From: Diadema setosum
Taxonomy: Eukaryota; Echinodermata; Echinoidea; Diadematoida; Diadematidae
Length of the DNA: 64,000 bases
Direction of reading: 5' to 3'
NCBI GenBank assembly: GCA_033980235.1
Contig: CM067067.1
Span: 34,469,200 to 34,533,199 of the forward strand
Positions 54,590 to 64,000 of the stretch are shown one piece after another. Below the pieces are notes generated by a model. It was given only the letters and a program-made list of their open reading frames with translations. It searched no databases and had not been told where the DNA came from. Each line of letters starts with the position of its first letter. The stretch's first letter is position 1. The position numbers and the translations under genes are program-made.

Positions 54590-54940
54590 CTGCATAGGAT
54601 GAAAGTGTGACACAGAAAGATGAAAACAGCAGGAGGGTGAAGAGACTGAAGATCGTGAAGAAACACGTGACGACGAAGACCATGAGTAGGAAAACATTAG
54701 AAGTAGGAGAAGAAGACGAGGCGCATGGGGGAGGAGGAGGAGGAGGAAGGACATGCAAAGGAGAAGAAAGAGAAAAAAAATGAGGGAGAAGAGGTTCGAG
54801 AACAGTGGAGGATGTTTGAAGGACGAGGAGGGGAATAGGAAAGGAAGAACTGGAGAAGGAGGATAAAGACTCGTCACGGGAAGGATGAAGGGAGGACAAA
54901 AAGTTTGAGGAGGAGAAGGGGGAGGGGAGTACCTGGCTAA
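54590..54940 (+). repeat. Purine-rich GAGGA sequence
   Basis: AG-rich stretch whose minus-strand frames look Ser/Pro/Leu-rich. No exon is supported. Confidence 0.7.
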
Positions 54941-55408
54941 GAGATCGATTCTACCAGAGGAAATTGCTGAAAGAAATGTTAGAAGTTTCATCCACCAGAT
55001 GTAGTTTTGTTGTTGGTTTCAAAGTCTCACCTGATTTCCAAAACCAACCACTTGTTTTGTTTTGTTTTGTTTTGTTTTCAAGTCTTTCGCTCGGAACATA
55101 GTTTACTGCTGGTATTGTGCATAGGCACATATCAAGTGGAAGCTAGAGGTTGTGAGGCCAATGTGTAATTCCTTGATCTATTTTACACAACCTGTTGAGA
55201 CCAACGTCATTGTTGTTTTCATTAAAAATATCTGGATGACACATCAGTTTAACGCAACTTTTTTTTTCTGTATTGGATTAATGTACGATTTTGTAATGAA
55301 ATTTTTTTATCAATCCGTTTGTGTGAGTTTACACTATAATCATCAAAATCAACTTGTAAACAGGATCCAGTGGGATGACTTTAGTCTTGCACTCCAAGAT
55401 CTGAAAGT

Positions 55409-55881
55409 GAAGAGTTTGTTCGCTAATATTTGCCATATGGAGATAATATTTGCGATTAAAGGTCTAGAAAAATAAGGAGAATGATAAGAAAATTTTTGCT
55501 TCTTTTGACCATAACTTCAAAAAATATACCTTTATATGTAGTGACCAATATCATTTAAAAAGTATTATTTTGTACTTTATGACAGAGACCGTACTTCAAA
55601 AACTTCAAAAATGGACTTATCGGTTTTTGCAAACAAACTCGTTTGTTCGCTAAAACCGATAAGTCCATATTTGCCATATGGAGTGATTTGCGATTAAAGG
55701 TCAAGAAAAATAAGGAGAATGATAAGAAAATTTTTGCTTCTTTTGACCATAACTTCAAAAAAATATACCTTTATGTAGTGACCAATATCATTTAAAAGGT
55801 ATTATTTTGTACTTAATGACAGAGACTGCACTTTAAAATCTTCAAAAATGGACTTATCGGTTTTTGCGAACAAACTCTTCA
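55409..55881. mobile_element. Two head-to-tail MITEs with GTTTGTTCGC ends
   Basis: Copy 1 is 55409-55640 and copy 2 is 55641-55881. Each has GTTTGTTCGCTAA at the left and TTTTTGC(A/G)AACAAACTC at the right, with AAACCGATAAGTCCA and TGGACTTATCGGTTTT as inner inverted blocks (lost from the left of copy 1). Shared interior GACCATAACTTCAAAAA. A third copy is at 56913. Confidence 0.85.
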
Positions 55882-56498
55882 AGTGAAGGAGAGACGAAGG
55901 AACAAACGTCCCAGCGATTTTGACGGGTGTTGATCAGAAGAATAGAGGGCGCACAAACATAAACTTATACGTATAGAAAGACAACCGTGGAGGTGCAGAA
56001 TATACAGAGGGGGAAAAAAAACGACGGAGAATGGCACACACACACACACACACAAAGAAAAGAATGTGAAAAACGCGTGAATAAGTACGCTGAAATGGAC
56101 TACAATCAAGGAGACATTGTGTAATGAGGAATTTCAGTGTCAATTTGCCGAAAAACGGGTCTATTCGATAGGCCTATCGCAGCTGCAGCAGGAGGATAGG
56201 TCGTCAACGCCGCCGGAGCCTGCCGCCAACCGATTGGTGTCGATGGGTTTCTAGTTCGGTGGTATATGGTGTCGATAGAGTGAAAAGAAAGCGAGAATTG
56301 ACATAGCGCCATCTCCCGTCTTATTGCGTATAGCGCAAGACACGCTCGCGGACATTGATCTCTGTAGGACGATACATTATTATTTCATCGATCCTCGGGT
56401 GAAATACAAGACATCATCTTCTTTAGAGTTTAGAGATATCGAACTTACTTTCTTTTTTTTTAATCCACCTCTAGCCGCGAGCGATGAGTAGTTAAAAC

Positions 56499-56690
56499 TT
56501 TAAAGGGATGATATAGCATTGGTGGAGATGAGGATTGGGCTTGTAACTTTTTTGCGAGATACCAAGAAACCACTTATGAAATACACGTAGTACAGACTAC
56601 AGAGTATACCATTCTAAGAGGAATTCAAAGATTATTTGATTAAAATCTATTTGGAATGGCTCAGACATAAGAAACGGGTAAAATCTGTCA
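56499..56690. mobile_element. Half copy of the TTAAAGGGATCG foldback element
   Basis: TTTAAAGGGATGATATAGCA through GGAATGGCTCAGACATA matches the inverted right arm of copies A-D. The other arm is missing. Confidence 0.7.
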
Positions 56691-56809
56691 AAATACAAAA
56701 GACCAAGTGAGGTTGTTTCAGTTTCCAAATAACTGTTTTCTGAAGTAATATATTTATCTAAAATAAAATTAAGGAATGTATACACTGTTATTGGAATATA
56801 AAAATTGAA

Positions 56810-56817
<8 letters not shown>

Positions 56818-56853
<36 letters not shown>
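56818..56853 (+). repeat. (TG)n microsatellite
   Basis: 36 bp of TG. Confidence 0.95.
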
Positions 56854-56857
<4 letters not shown>

Positions 56858-56912
56858 TTGTTGTTTTACACTTAAGATGTACAACAGATTTATGAGAAAA
56901 TAATATCATATG

Positions 56913-57165
56913 AAGAGTTTGTTTGCAAAAAAACGATAAGTCCATATTTGCCAAATGGAGATATTTGCGATTAAAGGTCAAGAAAAATAAAGAGAACAAT
57001 AAGAAAATTTTTGCTTCTTTTGACCATAACTTCAAAAATGTGCCTTTATATGTAATGACTAATACATCATTTTAAAGGTCTAATTTTGTACTTCATGGCA
57101 GAGACCGTATTTCAAAATCTTCAAAAATGGACTTATCGGTTTTTGCGAACAAACTCTTCATATAT
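56913..57165. mobile_element. GTTTGTTCGC-ended MITE, third copy
   Basis: GAAGAGTTTGTTTGCAAAAA at the left and TTTTTGCGAACAAACTCTTC at the right, flanked by ATAT-like sequence. Same family as 55409-55881. Confidence 0.85.
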
Positions 57166-57239
57166 ATGGCAGATGTATAATCAGTCGCCCTACTGATATT
57201 TTGAGTTCATCAAGAGACTGCACTTGAACTAAGGAAGGT

Positions 57240-58200
57240 GGCCGCTTACCGCAGAGATAAAAGCCAAATAAAGAGCATCATCATCAGAATCATCAATGTC
57301 ACTGTTGTCTTTCTAATTATCAGTGATTATATGTATCATCATTCATAATTACAACTGGAAATTGAAATGTAAATTCTCATCATGATTTTTTATATCATAG
57401 GAGTATGTGTCAGTATAACCCTTTCAATGCATATTTTTACTACAGCTGTATGTAATTAGACATCACTTATTTTTTTTTTTTTTGCAGAAATCTGAAGACA
57501 TGTACATTGTATACATCGATGTACAATTAATTCAAAGTCCAAGGAATTGAAAGAATGCCCCATTTAGCATGCCTAGAAAAGGAAAAGCAATACTGCAATA
57601 ACATTGCTAACATTATTATTTTTCCATTTTTCCTCCATCTCTTACTATACAATCATGTACCCTGTTCATACACACTCACGCCAACACACAGCACACAATA
57701 TTATGTACGTAGAGTTTAGTGTACATGTACAAACAAACCTCGCTTCAGAGCACTATTCAAACAGCATACCTTCAAGAAACTGTTATCCATGACTGAGTAG
57801 ATTGTTTGTTACTAAATTCCATCTTCTTTACACCTCTCTCACCCTTGTGCATCTGAATGTGTGTGTTTGCCTGTGTGTTTTGCTAGGATAAGAGCATAAT
57901 GGGTGTATACACAGCAAACTGTTCAAAGTTTTTCTTTTCTTTTTTTCTTTTTTTTTCACAACACGTATTACTATCAGCCATTTCCCTTGTATAAATCTTG
58001 TTTTGGGCCCCACTAACAGGCTATAGTTGCTTCAAAAGAGGTCCCTGTGTTGATTTGTTAAACATGTGCAAGTATACACATTGTCTTTGTTTTTATTACT
58101 TCAAAAACAACAAACCAGAGCATTTGAACTGTTGCAGGGTCAACTGGGATGGCTCTACTTCTCATGCAAATCATGTTTACCAAAACAACTTCCATTTTGA
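57240..58200. other. Gene-free stretch
   Basis: AT-rich, with a T run at 57470-57484 and no recognised exon. Only short open frames. Confidence 0.5.
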
Positions 58201-58309
58201 TGAAATTAGTTTATCTTGACCACTGACCAAGGATCAACCTTTTAACCCTATCTGCACAAATGAAATACAGTACTGAATTTCTTTTTTATTTTAAATCCAT
58301 AACATCAAA

Positions 58310-59055
58310 TATTCTTGGACTTAATCGTTGACCTTGACTACAAACTGTTTACCTATGGGAACTCCTAGCCATGGAATTTTTTGACTTAATTGTGGTGACC
58401 TTTTGCATTGACCTTTGACGCTTTTATCTCCGACTTACAGGCAAACTACTAGTAATTCATTTATTTCTATCTTTTTTATCAAATAATTTTCCTGCTGGAG
58501 ACTTTTAGTTGAAATTTTGACAAAAGAATGACATTGTTCATGAAGTACAGCGACCTTTGACCTTGAACTTTGACCCATCTCCACTGTCATGTTCATCCAT
58601 CATCCATCATCATCACAGGACATTTTAAGCTAAAGAAATGACTAAAAATCTAATGCCTTTAAATTTCTTCAGAAGTACCTAACCTTTGGCCTTTCACAAG
58701 TAATAATTCATGGAAATAACTGAATATAGTTCCCCCTTTTTGTATCAATTGTAATGACTAGACATTTCTGTTGAAGTTACAGCTGAAAAAATATCAGCTT
58801 TAGCTAAATATCTAGTCACCTTTGACCTTTAGGAATTTTGCCCAACACCCACTTAGTATTCAGCTCATCTAGACCTCATGTAGCATATCTGGGCCAAGAA
58901 CACTGTACAACATACTGTACTAAGAAAATTCATGGAGCCGTTTTTCCGATATCCTGATAACAGGATGTGGGATGGACGGATGGATGGACGTATGGACAGA
59001 CAAACAAAAACATAATGCATTTGCCACCTGTTGGAGTGGCGGCATAATAAGCAGG
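58310..59055 (-). mobile_element. Truncated relative of the CCTCCGC Helentron-like family
   Basis: Contains TTTGACCTTGAACTTTGACC-type motifs, then GATGGACGGATGGATGGACG, and ends GGAGTGGCGGCATAATAAG, the diverged counterpart of the right end at 43460. The CTAG/hairpin end was not found. Confidence 0.5.
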
Positions 59056-59059
59056 ATAA

Positions 59060-61556
59060 CATCTCAACCTCAATGCTATTCTAATAGAGCACACACACAC
59101 ACACACACACAGATGGATTTACAAGATTTTGTTGTATCACGCACCTTGGTGAGCCAAATGAGCTATGTACATGTATAGTACTACGTCGTTCTGCCCATTC
59201 TGATTCTCGGCACAAAAAGAGAGGAGACTGTTAGGCCGTTTTACTAGCCTGGTAACATTTCCCATCCATTCTTTTATTTTCTATTCAAATGAGAAAACAA
59301 ACCACTAGATGTACAGATGTAAATGCATGTAAACCACTTTTATCTTACAGTAAAAGTTACATGTACATGGCCTCGACTAGCTTCACAGATTATTGTGGTA
59401 GACTTTGGATAGGTGAAAATATAATCTCAGTGTAACACATGGTACAACAGCACTGCTGGTAACCATAAAAACATGTGTACACATAACCATGTGCTTGCAA
59501 TGAGTGAACAGTACAAACATGTGAATGTATAATAAGAACTCTTCAAAACGTTAAAATGAGATTACATTTTAATACATTGTACATGTACAACAGCAGCACA
59601 AAATATCTTTTTCTTATTAACAGATGTCTGCGAGTGCTACACTTTTTAACTTTTAACTTATTTTTGCAATTTTTATAAGAATGTTACATATTTGTATTTT
59701 TTTTTTTGTAAGTTAGTTCTAGTTTTTGCTACACTGAGAGCAAAAATACACACGCACACAGACGAATTCCCATTCTCGTTACAAGAGTTTGCGATAACCT
59801 TTTTATGTACATGACTGCAAGGCGATAATCAAACTTGGTTACTGTACTTCACCTGTAAAGGAAAAACATGGAGGCTAAGCCAATTTCCCTGCCCTAACAA
59901 TCACTTTGAAGTCTCATAAAACTGGGACAAACACAAGTCTGGTAGACCTCTCACTGAAGCTGCACGTTCGCTCCCTCTTGTTCAGAGTCAAACAGATCTA
60001 CGGACAACGCCAAACAACTGAATGGGACTTTCAGGCACACTTCAATCTGTGTCCGTAAAACTAGAAGTTGGTATTTACAATATATCCTACATACTCTGTT
60101 CAGTTTTGATGAAATTTTCCCGTATTCACAAGCCAATCAACAAAACTAGAGAGCTATATACACTGGCATTTACAGTATCTACAATCTGTACAATGTCACC
60201 CCATCATGAGGGCAGACGCAGAGAATTATTAGTACGACCTTCCTATCTCTTAACTTGGCGAGCTCTCGCGGAACAGGAAAACTTGCAAGAAGCTGTACTG
60301 CCTGAACGTAATCATTAGGTGCCAAAATGGATTCAACATGGTCTTTGTCAAGCAGTTGAAGAGTTCATTTATATGGGATTCTGGGTTTTGTATCGCTCAG
60401 CTGCAGATACAGCCTCTGGAGTTACTGCCCCACCTGTCAAGCTCGTCTTTGAATTAACACGTCAACAACACTTGTGAGTGCCCATGTGACACCTCCAACA
60501 CCCTAAACAGAATCTCAATAACACAGAACAAATAAGTACTCAAACTGAATAAAGGGCGACAGGTCGGTTCATGCATACATTTTTGACAGATGACTCACTC
60601 AATCAAACGAGCCAAAATTTTACCACTCTAAAAATTAATTATTATTCTTTTCTTTTTTTGATACTATTCATTCTCCCCTCATTTTTTGTTTTGAAATCTT
60701 ATGGTTCTTTGGATAAGTACTACTTTTTTTTCTGTAGGAAAAGTAAACTGCAAATTTGTAAGAGCCTACAAAATTCTGATTCGGATTTGATAAATGTGTA
60801 ATGGCCCTTACAGTAACCAAACAAACGACTTTTGTACTATGATGTCAAAGCAGAGAATTTCCTAATTTGATAAACATCATAATATAGTCAGACAATAAGA
60901 TCTTACACTATAAAACCTCATTTACGAATAACCTTTAGAAATACCAAAAAATTGATGTACAATTGAACTTGCATGCGTAATGGAACACCTAACACCTATT
61001 GACTATAAACGATCTAGATAGGCAATTTCACAAACATATTTTCATGCTTCAAAAAACATGACAAGAAGAACAATAACCTCCAAGTGCATGTGATACGCAT
61101 AAAGAACCTACAATAAAATGTTCACACAGACCTACATTTAACTCTCTGAAGAAGTGGAAGTATAGATTTTTGCTGGCCCATGAAAGACCTACTAGCTCAG
61201 TGATGTGTGTGTGTGTGTGGGGGGGGGGGGGTGTGAATCACATATGTATAAATGAAAAGTTAGCCCTAACTAAGGTCATAGATCACTGGCATTTACACTA
61301 GCACGGAAGTCTGAAGACTGTACAGTTAAATAGCATGTATGCTTCAATGATTTGGGGTCAAATACTTCTTAGGATGAAATTAATGATAAAGTGGGAGCAC
61401 TTTAACAAGCATGGGGGACAGCCAAAAAAAAAAAGAAAAGAAAAGAAAAAAAAAGATGAACACTAAGGTCTGCATTAAGTCAATCCATATTCAAAGAGAT
61501 GTCAAATACAGTGGGATCATCATAAATAACACATCCACACACGGCCAGGAGAGTTT
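59060..61556 (-). other. Probable 3' UTR and flank of the LIR-motif gene
   Basis: Directly downstream of the stop codon of 61557-62252. It includes a CA run (59091-59111), a GT/G run (61205-61233) and an A-rich run (61423-61455). No coding exon is recognised. The poly(A) site could not be fixed. Confidence 0.4.
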
Positions 61557-62252
61557 TCACCTCTTGGCCAGCTTGAGGACAAGGCTCTCACTTGCACTGG
61601 TTCCCTCAAGCTTCCGTGACCTATGCTGATCTTCCACGACTGTCCACTCGGGATCATTGGGATCATCCAAGTCCATGGGTTCTGGATCTGAGTTCTCTGC
61701 CTCGGAAATAAAGTTCACTTCCTGGGACTCTGACTTCGATGCGACACTCTCCGGGTGGGTGGCGCAGCTCGCTCTGGAGCTTGGACGAGTGGACGGTTCC
61801 GACTCGGGGTAGGCGTTCACATCCTCCATCTCGCTCACATTGAGAGGAAACTGCCTGCGAGTCCATATCAAGCTGGCCCCAGCATCCTCGGGCTGCTTTG
61901 CAAACAGTGGCTCACTCATGCTCGATGACCGACGGCGGTTTAAGGCACTGAAGCGCATCGAACGACTCCCACTCAGGTTGAAGACACTGCTGCCGCCACT
62001 GTTGCTCCACTGGTCTGGGGTCGTGACAGGTGAGGGGCTGGGAGATGCAGAGGACTGCATGCCGGGGGACAGGTGATCAACATGAAGATCTGGTGAATGG
62101 GGGTCTGCACCACTCCCTATGCTGCTGTGTCTGGAACGACGCGACCTCCTCCCAGGGATGCCATGGTCAACAACACTCACAAGAAACTTCTGCTTCTCAA
62201 TCGATTCACAGGCACTGTGTCTTTGTAGAAACTCAGTGTCTGAGGTATTCTC
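61557..62252 (-). CDS. Last coding exon of an unidentified Ser/Arg-rich protein with an LIR-like motif
   Basis: Acceptor TTGTCTCCCATTAG|GAG at 62253, phase 0, then 231 codons and TGA. The segment is mostly predicted disorder: Ser, Pro, Arg and acidic residues. Basic phosphosite-like clusters occur (GRRSRRSRHSS at about residues 35-45, RRRSSS at about 105-110). Near the end, MDLDDPNDPEWTVVEDQ has the form acidic-W-x-x-V, the core of an LC3/GABARAP-interacting (LIR) motif; the protein then ends LVLKLAKR. Codon use and lack of simple repeats support true coding. The rest of the gene lies upstream, beyond base 64000. I do not recognise the family; an autophagy link is inference from the motif alone. 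Confidence 0.75.
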   Translation of the reverse strand, partial: ENTSDTEFLQRHSACESIEKQKFLVSVVDHGIPGRRSRRSRHSSIGSGADPHSPDLHVDHLSPGMQSSASPSPSPVTTPDQWSNSGGSSVFNLSGSRSMRFSALNRRRSSSMSEPLFAKQPEDAGASLIWTRRQFPLNVSEMEDVNAYPESEPSTRPSSRASCATHPESVASKSESQEVNFISEAENSDPEPMDLDDPNDPEWTVVEDQHRSRKLEGTSASESLVLKLAKR

Positions 62253-63240
62253 CTAATGGGAGACAAAAAGGAAGGAGAAGAAATAACAGAAAAAAATTAT
62301 TAAAGGAGCTAATTGATAACCAGCAATAATAGTAGCACAGTGGCTGCATAAAATGTCAAAATTCGCAAACATAATGAAATGAACATCACTCTTCAATATT
62401 TAAATCAAGGACTATAAATCTTAGCACATGCAGCAGAATCTTGATCATGTCAGTTCAGTCTTTCGAAAACCAATGCTATCATTGAATAGTTGTACTTCAT
62501 GAATGACTCGGATTATAGAACTCAGGGACGTAGATTATTTGACAAGTTTACGAGGTTCTTCGACATTCGGCATCCATTCACTTCACTCTCAATCATGAGT
62601 GTGTCAAGACAAGCATATCACCAATACTTTAGATAGACGATGTATTTCTATATGGTTCAAGGAATTATCTAAACCTACTTACATGTCAATGTGAATATTT
62701 TAATGTAACAAAGGCATAAGACATGTGAAATAAATTCACAGCACTAAGGATTCACCACTAATGAATATCTAAAAAAGGAGATATGTGTATGATATTGATA
62801 CCTCCTTTGTCTAAATATATGTCCACCTTCAAGGGTCTTCTTCTTTTAAACAGATAAGGCAACTCTTTTTGCTCTGCAATGACAACGTGCTTTAATAGTT
62901 AACAATATGCATAATCACAGAATTACCTTACATCTTCACTGCTACAGTACAACAAATTTTTACATCACAACCTCAGTGAAGTTCAAACTGTGCATGATCT
63001 AGGTAAGTTCCACACAGCTTGTATATGTATGCACAATAATTGTACAGCAATCAAGTCTGCACAGAACTTGCTGCTGTCAAGGCTTTACATCAAGACTGTA
63101 ACAAAGTTATTGCCATACACATGATACTGATACAATGATTACCAGAAAACATTAATGACTTCTATAAGACGACTATGCTGATGCGATTCCATTAATTGTC
63201 ACATATGTCCCTTTGATACATTGAAGTATTGAATACTGCT
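62253..63240 (-). other. Intron of the LIR-motif gene
   Basis: No further exon is seen between the acceptor at 62253 and the MITE cluster at 63245. AT-rich and unremarkable. Confidence 0.5.
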
Positions 63241-63244
63241 TTCC

Positions 63245-63480
63245 TTATAGCTGTTGCATGTACTTTTGCGTACAAATATTTTCGCAAATGAAGAGGTCAC
63301 CGACATTTTTGTAAGACGGTGTTTTCGCAAATTGACACCGAGAATATTGTTAAGTGCACTGATACTCTAGTGCATGGCGACATTTTTGCATGTTGTTAAA
63401 TTCACAGATCAACAGCAATTCGCAAAATTCACGAAAATTGAACCCTCGCGAAAATAACAGCTTATACATGTGTACAGTAT
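63245..63480. mobile_element. Diverged CTGTATAC-type MITE
   Basis: Carries ATTTTCGCAAATGAAGAGG, TTGACACCGAGAATATTGTT and GCGAAAATAACAGCTTATAC as in 38941-39137. Its left end is eroded. Confidence 0.6.
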
Positions 63481-63541
63481 TTCTTGCAGACGAAGCAACT
63501 GAATAAAGTACATGCACATACTTGGGACCAGCAGTTTACTA

Positions 63542-63929
63542 CAGTGCACTCTGTTATAACAAACAGGGTTAAAAAAATAATTAAATTCTGGTTACAACAA
63601 AGTTAAAATTCAGGCTGCAACATTATCCACTCATGTACATGCAGGGAATAATTTTCCAACTCCTACTTGATTAGCAATTTCAGCTGATGAACAATATTTC
63701 AAATGGTATCCTGTACACTTCTATGGAAGAAAACTGCTACACAAAAGTTAGTTTGTGTACATGTGTAGCAGTGGTGTAAAAATGCATAGCAAATTGCGAT
63801 GCGATACCAGGAAAATTATTCCCTGACATGTATTTTTAAGTCTGTTTATTTATTCAGTTATAATGAAATTTCGATATAACAAAAGAAAACTGCTGGTCCC
63901 AAGGACTTTGTTATAATGGGAGTCCACTG
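63542..63929. mobile_element. Pogo/Tigger-like MITE with a nested insertion
   Basis: CAGTGCACTCTGTTATAACA and TTATAATGGGAGTCCACTG ends with TA on both sides. It is twice the usual size because of the insert at 63642-63825. Confidence 0.8.
63642..63825. mobile_element. CAGGGAATAATTTTCC-ended MITE nested in a pogo-like MITE
   Basis: CAGGGAATAATTTTCC and GGAAAATTATTCCCTG are perfect 16-bp terminal inverted repeats, with ACATG directly before and after. CAGGG ends suggest a hAT relative, but a full 8-bp duplication is not seen. Confidence 0.8.
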
Positions 63930-64000
63930 TATCAAAATACTTCTAAAACATAATGATCAAATGTTAAGTTAACTTTGAATGATGTATGGAAGAAAACTAC

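Noticed and set aside
54494..54991. 165-residue minus-strand open frame rich in Ser, Pro and Leu
   Set aside because: It covers purine-rich low-complexity DNA with no splice sites or recognisable domain.
60022..60318. 98-residue plus-strand open frame
   Set aside because: Antisense to the probable 3' UTR of the LIR-motif gene, no recognised domain.

Overview
The window looks like nuclear DNA of a marine invertebrate, most likely a deuterostome such as an echinoderm or hemichordate. The evidence is AT-rich DNA, small exons with GT/AG introns, and dense short inverted-repeat transposons, including families that start with a CCTCCGCxACGAAGTGG-type motif. The last point is a general impression of such genomes, and no species is claimed. 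There is no operon structure and no CRISPR array.

Genes. (1) 2363-2809 (+) is one intact coding exon for a 148-residue basic protein with the SRSGxxKExRK motif of the PRR15/PRR15L family. (2) 10877-10950 (+) looks like the first coding exon of a secreted protein: a signal peptide followed by a donor site. Its other exons were not found. (3) 19178-49147 (-) is a complete 12-exon gene for a 456-residue class I/II PLP-dependent aminotransferase. Every splice phase closes, and all the catalytic residues of the aspartate-aminotransferase fold are visible. Its promoter and non-coding first exon probably lie at 51.6-52.1 kb. (4) 61557-62252 (-) is the last coding exon of a larger gene that begins beyond the window. 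It encodes a Ser/Arg-rich disordered tail with an LIR-like WTVV motif.

Layout. 0-10 kb: a 31-bp tandem repeat, the PRR15-like gene, then gene-poor DNA with microsatellites and hairpins. 10.8-19 kb: the signal-peptide exon and a cluster of foldback and pogo-like MITEs. 19-52 kb: the aminotransferase gene, whose introns hold most of the mobile DNA. This includes a foldback hAT-like element with a perfect 8-bp target duplication, two families resembling Helentron-related elements, a LINE 3' end, and a roughly 500-bp pure pyrimidine tract that abuts a splice acceptor. 52-59 kb: G/C-run repeats, microsatellites and further MITEs. 59-64 kb: the 3' end of the fourth gene.

The four genes share no evident pathway. 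No new multi-gene system was found. The most unusual signals are the aminotransferase gene itself and how mobile elements sit on or nest around its splice sites.
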